From: CAYMDS01 sp964576705 | Lineage (GTDB): Bacteria; Patescibacteriota; Microgenomatia; Levybacterales; UBA12049 | Direction of reading: 5' to 3' | Assembly (NCBI GenBank): GCA_964576705.1 | Contig: CAZNVI010000047.1 | Location: 1-8,449, forward strand | DNA: 8,449 nucleotides | In this document: positions 1-5,797 of the stretch, piece after piece | Numbering within the stretch: the first letter of the stretch is position 1 | How the letters are laid out: the number at the start of each line of letters is the position of its first letter | The notes under the pieces: model-generated | Seen by the model: the letters and a program-made list of their open reading frames with translations, nothing else | Told to the model about the DNA's origin: nothing | The model's database searches: none | Translations under genes and position numbers: made by a program

Positions 1-48
1 GGCCGAAGGGTTCAGGATGACCACTCTTAATAACGCTCCATAAAACAG
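1..48 (-). other. Start of unit controlled by leader A, cut by window edge
   Basis: Transcripts reading through the terminator enter this stretch. The first minus-strand ATG (41 to 39) stops after four codons. A GTG at 24 to 22 stays open to the edge but is too short to judge. The controlled gene must start at or beyond the left edge. Confidence 0.3.
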
Positions 49-67
49 AAAAACTCCCTTTCGGGAG
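49..67 (-). terminator. Intrinsic terminator of left-facing leader A
   Basis: Read on the minus strand, CTCCC-GAAA-GGGAG forms a 5-bp stem with a GAAA tetraloop (67 to 54), followed directly by TTTTT (53 to 49). On the plus strand the same hairpin has its A-run on the wrong side, so it acts only leftwards. It lies immediately after the leader ORF and is mutually exclusive with the pairing at 63-101, so it is probably conditional. The same stem, loop and position recur at 6935-6955. Confidence 0.75.
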
Positions 68-101
68 CAGTGCTTCTATATATTTCTTCTACACCACTCC
101 C
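63..101 (-). promoter_or_regulatory. Antiterminator pairing of leader A
   Basis: On the minus strand the segment 101 to 91 (GGGAGTGGTGT) can pair with 73 to 63 (GCACTGCTCCC) over 11 consecutive positions, 8 Watson-Crick and 3 G-U. The second arm contains the 5' half of the terminator stem, so this helix and the terminator cannot coexist. The first arm contains the last codons and the stop codon of the leader ORF, which ties the choice of structure to ribosome position. Copy B pairs the same segments with different bases (U-G here, G-C there at the sixth pair). That is compensatory change, although only two copies are visible. Confidence 0.65.
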
Positions 102-166
102 AAAGGATCCCCTTTCGCAAAGCGAAGAAAGGAAATAATGAGAGTGTAGGAAAAATTCTTATTCAT
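89..166 (-). CDS. Leader peptide A, 25 aa, attenuator-associated
   Basis: This ORF of 25 codons plus TAG follows a good promoter by about 10 nt and ends inside the antiterminator arm. It matches the leader ORF at 6983-7060 without gaps: 12 of 25 residues are identical (M1, N2, L9, I11, LRFAKG at 14-19, G23, V25), and most others are conservative (R/K, Y/F, T/S, V/L). Codons for K18 and G19 differ synonymously, arguing for selection on the peptide as well as the RNA. Codons 14-19 also form a hairpin (TTCGC-TTT-GCGAA core). There are no Trp codons. The family is not one I recognise. Inference: a regulatory leader or arrest peptide controlling a gene beyond the left edge. It could instead be a small hydrophobic functional peptide. 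Confidence 0.7.
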   Translation of the reverse strand: MNKNFSYTLIISFLRFAKGDPLGVV

Positions 167-183
167 AAGTATAACTAAGATAG

Positions 184-212
184 ATTGTAACAAATCAGTA
201 AGAATATGTCGA
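184..212 (-). promoter_or_regulatory. Minus-strand sigma70-type promoter of leader A
   Basis: On the minus strand the -35 box is TCGACA (212 to 207), the spacer is 17 bp and the -10 box is TACAAT (189 to 184). The predicted transcript start is near 177, about 10 nt before the leader ATG. The 31 bp at 180-210 are identical to 7073-7103, which carries the promoter of the six-gene operon, so the two units probably fire together. The -35 box is weaker here (TCGACA against TTGACA). Confidence 0.75.
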
Positions 213-241
213 GTCAAATTATCACAGTCGTTTGGTATATT

Positions 242-271
242 TTGAAAAATGCTTCGCGCTTCGTTTATAAT
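242..271 (+). promoter_or_regulatory. Promoter for leaderless histidine phosphatase mRNA
   Basis: TTGAAA (242-247), an 18-bp spacer and TATAAT (266-271) make a near-consensus sigma70-type promoter. The ATG at 278 begins six bases after the -10 box, exactly where transcription should start, so the mRNA would be leaderless. The same TATAAT-N6-ATG geometry occurs at 8016-8028. It diverges from the leader A promoter, with the two -35 boxes about 30 bp apart. Confidence 0.65.
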
Positions 272-277
272 GCGAAA

Positions 278-1054
278 ATGGGTTCCCCTACACTTTATTT
301 AATTCGTCATGGGGACTTCGTGAAACCGTTAGATGAGCTTGGAGAAATCCTCGTGCACGGTCCTGATGTATCGCTAAGCCCGGAAGGCATACGGCAGATA
401 CGGCATGTAGCGCAGCTTATTAAAAAAACTAGAAGCCTAGATGAAATACACAGCAGCCCTTACCCCAGAGCCCTCCAAACAGCAGGCATTATTGCAAAAA
501 TGCACGGACTCGATAAAATAATGGTGAACAGTATTTTATGTGACCGATATATCCCTGGCTGGTGGGGAGTACCCAAAAACCAACATTCAGAAATTGCTGG
601 TAATACAGATTCGATGATTCTCCCAGTTAAACCAGAGATGCTCTATGGAATTACTCAAAGAACCAAAGATCTGTACTACAAAACGATCTCAGAGCTTTCT
701 GAAAACGGGATACAAATACTTACGGATGGCGCTAGTCCTGATGACTGGATACTCCGCTCAGGACAGGAAACTACTCATGATGTTTTTGAGAGAATAAAAC
801 ACATACCCCCAGTTATTCTCCGTAACGAGACTAAATCAACAGGGATAGTTAGCCATGGAGATCCCATAGCCCTTCTATACTATTATCTAAAGCACCCCAG
901 AGGAGAAGTGCCTCAAATCAACAAACTGATACAGGAAGATACTTATCCAGCAAAAGGGGAAGCAATTAGGGTCTCTATAAACGACCAAGGCAGAATGGTA
1001 GAAGGTGGCTTCGTAGGACAAGAAGCAGGAATCAAACGGGAAAGAATTTACTAA
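278..1054 (+). CDS. Histidine phosphatase (phosphoglycerate mutase-like) family protein
   Basis: A 258-residue protein with the family signature LYLIRHG at residues 6-12, where His11 is the expected phospho-accepting residue. SSPYPRA places the second phosphate-binding arginine at Arg64, and VSHGDP carries the second catalytic histidine (His193). Asp89, in LCDRYIPGWWG, is a possible acid/base. These residues indicate a working phosphomonoesterase or mutase; the substrate cannot be told. I chose ATG 278 because the fold normally starts right at the LYLIRHG strand and a strong promoter sits upstream. An in-frame ATG at 206 would add 24 residues, but it lies inside the opposing promoter and lacks a ribosome-binding site. 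The gene converges on the HAD gene with a 4-nt overlap at the 3' ends, and no terminator is visible between them. Inference: it may dephosphorylate a product of the facing operon. Confidence 0.85.
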   Translation: MGSPTLYLIRHGDFVKPLDELGEILVHGPDVSLSPEGIRQIRHVAQLIKKTRSLDEIHSSPYPRALQTAGIIAKMHGLDKIMVNSILCDRYIPGWWGVPKNQHSEIAGNTDSMILPVKPEMLYGITQRTKDLYYKTISELSENGIQILTDGASPDDWILRSGQETTHDVFERIKHIPPVILRNETKSTGIVSHGDPIALLYYYLKHPRGEVPQINKLIQEDTYPAKGEAIRVSINDQGRMVEGGFVGQEAGIKRERIY

Positions 1055-1665
1055 GTATACTTTTCTATAATCTGTGGAACTTTAGAAAGCGTAGAAATCT
1101 CGCAATCAGCATATGGAGAATGCATGGCTGAATACTTAGCGCCTCTCCGCTTCATCTGAATACAGATGACATGGGGATACAGTTTTTTAACCATAGCGAT
1201 TGTTTCGGGATGATCATCGATGAGAAAGACTAGCTCTTCTTTAAAATATTCCTTAATGAGCCATTTTTTCTCTTCGCTAATCGCAAAACGATTCCCAATA
1301 CCATTAAGTCGGCTTGATTTCATTTTATGCTGCTGAAATTCTGGATCACCATAGGTTAATATTATAGCTGAAGGATATGATTGTAAAAACGATCTTGCAT
1401 CTGGATATGCATATTTATGTCCTTCTTGTTGCAGAAATTTTTTGATCGCTTTTGTAGTCTTATTTGTTTCCACCTCCGAACTTCCAGGCCACTCCTTAAT
1501 TAAGACAAATAAATTAAATACCCCATTCAAGCTTTGATATTCACCCCAACGTTTTAAAATAGCTTTCTCAGTAACTCCAAGATATAACTCAACTAATCTA
1601 ATTAATTTTATATATATTTTATCTGTATTAAATAATGTTCGATCGAAATCAACAACAATGTTCAT
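1051..1665 (-). CDS. HAD-superfamily hydrolase, probable phosphatase
   Basis: A 204-residue cytosolic protein starting with HAD motif I, DFDRT at 6-10 (nucleophile Asp6, acid/base Asp8). Motif II is the Thr in ILTYGD (Thr104). A lysine around 133-134 can serve as motif III, and LIDDHPE gives the motif IV acidic pair Asp150/Asp151. All catalytic positions are present. The region between motifs I and II (about 12-95) is mostly helical in character, like a C1-type cap, which would favour a small-molecule phosphatase. It is the last gene of the operon, starting 6 nt after the TrpRS-like stop codon with no clear ribosome-binding site. It is richer in Lys, Ile, Phe and Asn than the PrnB-like and bacterial-type TrpRS genes, so the operon may be assembled from parts of different origin. 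The substrate is unknown. Confidence 0.8.
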   Translation of the reverse strand: MNIVVDFDRTLFNTDKIYIKLIRLVELYLGVTEKAILKRWGEYQSLNGVFNLFVLIKEWPGSSEVETNKTTKAIKKFLQQEGHKYAYPDARSFLQSYPSAIILTYGDPEFQQHKMKSSRLNGIGNRFAISEEKKWLIKEYFKEELVFLIDDHPETIAMVKKLYPHVICIQMKRRGAKYSAMHSPYADCEISTLSKVPQIIEKYT

Positions 1666-1671
1666 AATATT

Positions 1672-2757
1672 TTAAAGAGTTCGCAATAGATTGAGCTGAT
1701 CACGTATCTCTTGAATGTTTGCTATCTTACACTGACCGCATAAAAACGCACCGGAGCCACATCGATGAAGAGTTTCTTCTAAAAGACTCCCGTCAGGATT
1801 TATAGTATCAACTATTCGATAAAACGAACATCCAAGAGCATCTGCACCTAATTTTTGCTGAAGCTCCCTAGTTGGCTGTCCACCTGTGTATGCTTTTTGT
1901 AGTCTTTTCTCTTGATCCCGCTCATCTCCATCTAAAAATATTACAGATTCGGGACGATTTACTGACATACGCTGATTTACACTATCCAACCCAGGAAGCA
2001 GTAGTCGATGCGAGTATGCAGGGGTCGGAAGCTTGAGCTTTCTTGCGACTATTTTTGCCACTTCGGTATGTGTGACTTGATTAATATCCATTAAAACAAC
2101 GGCTGGCTGATCAGGATTAAGCACTCTTGGCAAAATGAATGCTGCTGCTAATTTCGCTGCCGTCCGCATTTTATATAAAGACGTTGAATCATCCCATCCA
2201 TACAATCTTTTAATCTGCTGGATGGATAAATCACTTCCAACCCGTTCTTCTAAAGCACTTAAATCATCAGAAACAGTATCGGAAATAACAGTAGGATTCC
2301 TTACTGGTTCAGAATTGCTATAATGCGCTGCAATATTCATAAATTTATTTACTTTTCCCTGCGCCTCATCTTGCGATAAAGGTGATCCAGCCTCAAAACC
2401 ACTTACAATAAACATCGGCTTTCCACCATGATCCATATGGAAGGCTAGCTCTCTTGCGGTAGTGATATGTCCAACGTGAAACCTGCTTGGTTTGAATCCA
2501 ACCACGACGGTGTATGGTTTTTTTTCTTCAACAGCTTGTAGCCATTCGGTAGGATTTTGTAAACCCCACACTCCAAGATTTCTCATATTGCGTAAATATT
2601 CTTCTTGTGGTCCGCCAATATCTTCAAGCGTTCTAATATTGAACTTCTGCAACTTTCCATCGCCCATTTCGCCATGCTTTTCAGCTTCACGCTTTACAAG
2701 CTCTGTATAGTACTCTTCTCTACTTTGTGGCCTCTGTACTAACTCTGCTTGACTCAT
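1672..2757 (-). CDS. TrpRS-like class Ic aminoacyl-tRNA synthetase paralog, archaeal/eukaryotic type
   Basis: 361 residues. GFKPSRFHVGH at 87-97 is the ATP-binding HIGH-type signature (HVGH 94-97). The later part follows archaeal/eukaryotic TrpRS: RMSVNRPESVIFL at 263-275 sits where KMSxSxPxSxIFL is expected, then a TGG at 291-293, then CGSGAFLCGQCK at 333-344, like the C-terminal cysteine segment of archaeal TrpRS. Three features are degenerate. The KMSKS loop reads RMSVN. The usual GxDQ/IDQ segment reads DINQ (224-227). By alignment from memory with human TrpRS, the Trp-contacting Tyr159 and Gln194 positions are not kept. The residue it activates, and whether it charges tRNA, are therefore uncertain. 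It overlaps the upstream nucleotidyltransferase by ATGA and has a real Shine-Dalgarno site. It is likely a repurposed paralog rather than the housekeeping enzyme. Confidence 0.75.
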   Translation of the reverse strand: MSQAELVQRPQSREEYYTELVKREAEKHGEMGDGKLQKFNIRTLEDIGGPQEEYLRNMRNLGVWGLQNPTEWLQAVEEKKPYTVVVGFKPSRFHVGHITTARELAFHMDHGGKPMFIVSGFEAGSPLSQDEAQGKVNKFMNIAAHYSNSEPVRNPTVISDTVSDDLSALEERVGSDLSIQQIKRLYGWDDSTSLYKMRTAAKLAAAFILPRVLNPDQPAVVLMDINQVTHTEVAKIVARKLKLPTPAYSHRLLLPGLDSVNQRMSVNRPESVIFLDGDERDQEKRLQKAYTGGQPTRELQQKLGADALGCSFYRIVDTINPDGSLLEETLHRCGSGAFLCGQCKIANIQEIRDQLNLLRTL

Positions 2758-3602
2758 ATATCTTCTCCTTTATCTGCATTTGTTTTTGTTAGCTTCTGGG
2801 TTCCTAATTTATAATAACGACTTGGCCATGTAAAATCATTTCCGTGCTCTACTGCGCCAAATGCACTAAAGGCACTAATTGCTTTCCAGGATTCCCCCAC
2901 AAAATCAAACGGTAAGTCTTCATATCGGTATAATCCTTTTTCTTCCCTCACAATACCGGCAGCTAAAAACCCTTTTTCTACCACTCCTGTCATATGGGCC
3001 CATAATGAAGCGATGTTGGGTGAGGCCACCAATTCATCAAAATACCCTATATACGGCGGACACAATCGCATATATGCTTTTACTGCTTGCGCAGTCAATT
3101 GCTCTGCATTAAAGCTCATTTCTTGCGATCTACTTGCCACCTCTCGAGCAAACGGACCAATAAACTCTCCAACTGTCAGAGGAATAATTTCATTAGCTAG
3201 ATCACCACCTATTACTACATGGGGGTTGAATGTTTTCATGGAGAAATAACCACCATATTTTCGCGTGCTGCCATCAGCACGATATTCCCCTATTGGTAAA
3301 TGGTAAAACGAGACCCGCCGATTGTCATAAGTAGTATCTGATCGCCTTGCGCCTCCCTCCCCTTCATATACATACAACATGTCAATATCGCTCCCAGGTT
3401 TTTCAGAACCATTTACCATGCTTCCATAAAAAACGAAATCTCCAGTACCAGGTATTCCTATTTCTTGCGCGTGAACCCGAAGAGCGTCTGCAACTTTATT
3501 TAAATAAGTATACCGCTCAACAGATACTACTTCTTGAGGCCCTTGAGCGACCTTGAAGTCTTGATTTAAAAATAATGTTTGTAAACCTTTTTCTGATAGC
3601 AT
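2754..3602 (-). CDS. Nucleotidyltransferase-fold protein (Pol beta-like/MNT family)
   Basis: 282 residues. FYGSMVNGSEKPGSDIDML at 58-76 is the classic nucleotidyltransferase signature GS-x(n)-G-x(n)-SDID, with metal-binding Asp72 and Asp74. A third carboxylate is not obvious. The N-terminal domain spans roughly 30-130; the mostly helical rest (about 150-280) resembles substrate-binding domains of ANT-type antibiotic nucleotidyltransferases, but I recognise no specific subfamily. The expected activity is transfer of a nucleoside monophosphate from NTP to a hydroxyl or phosphate. It starts 28 nt after the kinase gene, with no Shine-Dalgarno site, and overlaps the next gene by ATGA. Next to a kinase, it could nucleotidylate a phosphorylated intermediate (inference) or inactivate a drug. 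It could also modify a protein or RNA. Confidence 0.75.
   Translation of the reverse strand: MLSEKGLQTLFLNQDFKVAQGPQEVVSVERYTYLNKVADALRVHAQEIGIPGTGDFVFYGSMVNGSEKPGSDIDMLYVYEGEGGARRSDTTYDNRRVSFYHLPIGEYRADGSTRKYGGYFSMKTFNPHVVIGGDLANEIIPLTVGEFIGPFAREVASRSQEMSFNAEQLTAQAVKAYMRLCPPYIGYFDELVASPNIASLWAHMTGVVEKGFLAAGIVREEKGLYRYEDLPFDFVGESWKAISAFSAFGAVEHGNDFTWPSRYYKLGTQKLTKTNADKGEDI
2765..2770 (-). promoter_or_regulatory. Shine-Dalgarno site of the archaeal-type TrpRS-like gene
   Basis: AAGGAG lies 7 nt before ATG 2757, inside the end of the upstream gene. It supports that start and translational coupling through the ATGA overlap. It is one of only two clear ribosome-binding sites in the operon. Confidence 0.7.
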
Positions 3603-3630
3603 ATATATTAATTTCGCCTACAGACAATTA

Positions 3631-4686
3631 TTAAATGGCTTCATCTTGAGGTAGTTGTGAGACAAGCTCAATCGCTGCTCCTAGAAGTGGAATAACTGCA
3701 TCTCTGGTTCTCCATCTTGCCTCCCCCAAATACAATAAAGCTAAAAATCTATTGAGATCATCAAAGTCATCTTGTACCCGTCTTACGTTCGTCATCTTGT
3801 AAAACAAAGCCTTCGTCGCTTGCTGATACTTTCTAATTGACTGCGGAATCTCAGTTTTGTATTGAAGCGAAATCAATCCTTTTTCTATTTTTATTTCAGG
3901 GCGCATAAGATTCTTATTGAATCTACTTTGCCACCACCCATATAAGTGAGAATACATAATTCTCCAATCATGCTGCTTACCAGACCATTCCCAGTCCACA
4001 AAATACCACGAATTATGACCGACTACGATATTACTAGGCTGAGGATCCCCATGACACGCTACGCTAAACTCCGGTGAGTGTACAGCTGCTATTTTTCTCA
4101 TTATATTAAATAGGGACTGGTGACGTACTCCATTCACCAACATCGGCTTATTCATATAGTCAGCGAAAGAAATATTTGATATTTTCAACTCCCCGAGTCC
4201 ATTCAATACACGCATGCAACGCTTTTGATGATGTCGCGGATTTCTTTCGACATCAAAACCACTATACGCTGAATGTTTCCATGTAGCATATACCTGCCCT
4301 AATACACTTTCCCAAATTGCAAATGAATTCAGTGTGGGTTTGGTCTCAATAATTTGCTGGAGTGTATATACACCACGCGCGCTACTGATCAATACATCAG
4401 TATCATTAACATAAGACACTTCTACATGGCCAGGTAGATAATGTCCTAAGTACTGTTCTAATTTCTCCTTCCTTTCTTTTTCTTCACGAAAAGTAACTCG
4501 AGGGTTTTTAGCGCATTTCACAGCATGCATAGATAGTGTTTTTTGATCACGAAAAATATACACTTCAGAACCAGATGAACCATTCGGGGGCGTCTTTACT
4601 AACTCAAAGCTTGAATGACGCAAAAACTCCTTGATGGATGCATTTGCAATTTGCTGATATAAATAAGTTTTCTGTCCTATAACCAT
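3631..4686 (-). CDS. APH/choline-kinase-like phosphotransferase
   Basis: A 351-residue protein kinase-like phosphotransferase. A glycine-rich loop is seen at PNGSSGSEVYIF (34-45), and the ATP-binding lysine in HAVK (Lys57). The Brenner motif is CHGDPQPSNIV at 211-221 (His212, catalytic Asp214, Asn219), and the metal-binding Asp231 is in FVDWEW. All key positions are intact, and the length suits aminoglycoside, macrolide or choline/ethanolamine kinases. The C-terminal helical half is aromatic-rich (LYGWWQSRF at 248-256), which could shape a pocket for an aromatic substrate; this is speculative. It lies 14 nt after the TrpRS stop codon, without a Shine-Dalgarno site. The substrate could be the pathway intermediate, a small-molecule antibiotic, or a common metabolite. 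Confidence 0.8.
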   Translation of the reverse strand: MVIGQKTYLYQQIANASIKEFLRHSSFELVKTPPNGSSGSEVYIFRDQKTLSMHAVKCAKNPRVTFREEKERKEKLEQYLGHYLPGHVEVSYVNDTDVLISSARGVYTLQQIIETKPTLNSFAIWESVLGQVYATWKHSAYSGFDVERNPRHHQKRCMRVLNGLGELKISNISFADYMNKPMLVNGVRHQSLFNIMRKIAAVHSPEFSVACHGDPQPSNIVVGHNSWYFVDWEWSGKQHDWRIMYSHLYGWWQSRFNKNLMRPEIKIEKGLISLQYKTEIPQSIRKYQQATKALFYKMTNVRRVQDDFDDLNRFLALLYLGEARWRTRDAVIPLLGAAIELVSQLPQDEAI

Positions 4687-4700
4687 ATATGATAAGACCG

Positions 4701-5699
4701 TTAAAACATAACCCCTGCAGCCCGCATCCTTTTTATAACTTGACCAGCTTTCATTTGAGCTGAATGTGCTCCTCTCTCAAGGACTTCATTTAAGATGTCG
4801 TCATTTATTAATCCTCCTATATTTCGAAATCTTTCTAGATATTCAAGTGTCACATGAGTAAACAATTCCTTAAACTCCCCCATAACTCTTTCTCCCGTCA
4901 TATGAGCCTCATATAATCGAGATATCGTACCTATATCTTTCTGTGAGGCCATACGCTTTGCTAGGGCTATGTGACTTTCTAAATGAGGAGACGTTTGTCC
5001 AGGGAATGCTGTCTCAGCTTTCCGAATTTTTCTTTTAATATCATCTTCCGTATCTGTCAACAGAAGCGCACCGTCTGGATTACTTTTTGACATCTTTCCT
5101 TCTCCTCGAAGACTCATATACCGTGGCGGTTCTTCTTCTCTATACGCCTCTGGCTTGAATAGTGTAGAAGTGCCTGCATCTGCGTTTACTCGAGCTACTA
5201 TATTCCTAGTTAATTCAATATGCCCCATTTGATCTGCTCCTACAGGCACAAAATGCGCATCTTGTAATAAAATGTCTGCAGCCATCATGACAGGATACAT
5301 CGCAAGAGCTATAGGTGCTTGCTCGGGAGTTTTTACCTTCTCTTTCAGAGATGGTTGTCTCATTAGTTCTGCCATAGTTACATATCTCCCCAATGCATGT
5401 GTCATCATTGCAACTTCAGACTGCAATCGAGACTGCACAAAAATATCTGTCGTCTCGGGGTCTAGACCCATAGCTATATACGCCCTGACTAAGTCTCTAT
5501 TGTGTCGCCTTGCTTCACCAACTGATCTAGTTGTCGCCCCATGCATATCCGCAACAAACACTGTCGTAGAACCACGTCTCTGTAAATCAATTGTCGGCTG
5601 AATAGCCACCAAATTAGCCACGGTGAGATCGCCAGACGAACGAACCCCGGTAAAGTATTCAGTGGCATATTGTAATGCTTCCATTGCCTCTTTTTTCAT
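4701..5699 (-). CDS. Bacterial-type tryptophanyl-tRNA synthetase paralog with altered HIGH region
   Basis: 332 residues from ATG 5699, close to the usual 325-340 for bacterial TrpRS. The match runs full length: FTGVRSSGDLTVAN at 16-29 replaces the usual F-SGIQPSG..TIGN; VADMHG (49-54); YPVMMAADIL (135-144); VGADQMGHIELTR (153-165); and an intact KMSKS at 202-206. Compared from memory with Geobacillus TrpRS, Trp-pocket residues are kept (Phe5 as Phe16, His43 as His53, Met129 as Met139, Asp132 as Asp142). Three ATP-site residues change (Gln9 to Arg20, Pro10 to Ser21, Gly17 to Ala28). It probably activates tryptophan or a close derivative. I prefer ATG 5699 for length and Shine-Dalgarno; TTG 5753 or ATG 5735 would extend it by 18 or 12 residues. 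It may be the cell's only TrpRS, a resistant copy, or a biosynthetic enzyme. Confidence 0.85.
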   Translation of the reverse strand: MKKEAMEALQYATEYFTGVRSSGDLTVANLVAIQPTIDLQRRGSTTVFVADMHGATTRSVGEARRHNRDLVRAYIAMGLDPETTDIFVQSRLQSEVAMMTHALGRYVTMAELMRQPSLKEKVKTPEQAPIALAMYPVMMAADILLQDAHFVPVGADQMGHIELTRNIVARVNADAGTSTLFKPEAYREEEPPRYMSLRGEGKMSKSNPDGALLLTDTEDDIKRKIRKAETAFPGQTSPHLESHIALAKRMASQKDIGTISRLYEAHMTGERVMGEFKELFTHVTLEYLERFRNIGGLINDDILNEVLERGAHSAQMKAGQVIKRMRAAGVMF

Positions 5700-5707
5700 A
5701 GCGTTAT

Positions 5708-5714
5708 CCCCTCT
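5708..5714 (-). promoter_or_regulatory. Shine-Dalgarno site deciding the TrpRS start
   Basis: AGAGGGG stands 8 nt before ATG 5699. The upstream candidates TTG 5753 and ATG 5735 have no comparable site, so this favours the shorter 332-residue protein. Confidence 0.5.
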
Positions 5715-5768
5715 TCTTTCTATTAATTCCAACATATGTTTAAAGATACTCAAAATCTTCTGTCATAT

Positions 5769-5797
5769 AGTTTATATTATATCTTATAATATATCAA
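5769..5797 (-). promoter_or_regulatory. Possible weak internal promoter before the TrpRS gene
   Basis: In the AT-rich gap after the PrnB-like gene, TTGATA (5797 to 5792), a 17-bp spacer and TAAACT (5774 to 5769) read on the minus strand. A TATAAT is also present at 5781 to 5776 but is badly spaced. It would let the last five genes be expressed independently of the attenuator. Such AT-rich matches arise easily by chance. Confidence 0.3.

Noticed and set aside
1..28. Half of an intergenic palindromic repeat (TTCAGGATGAC-like) at the left edge
   Set aside because: It resembles a widespread repeat type, but the other arm would lie outside the window, so it cannot be supported.
206..277. N-terminal extension of the histidine phosphatase from ATG 206
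   Set aside because: This ATG falls inside the reverse of the leader A promoter, its surroundings are identical to a non-coding site at 7099, and a strong promoter lies between it and ATG 278.
2135..2710. Plus-strand ORFs opposite the TrpRS-like gene, and similar ones at 2879-3556, 5272-5829 and 6518-6841
   Set aside because: They are antisense to genes with clear catalytic motifs, have low-complexity or Cys/Ser/Pro-rich translations and lack start signals.
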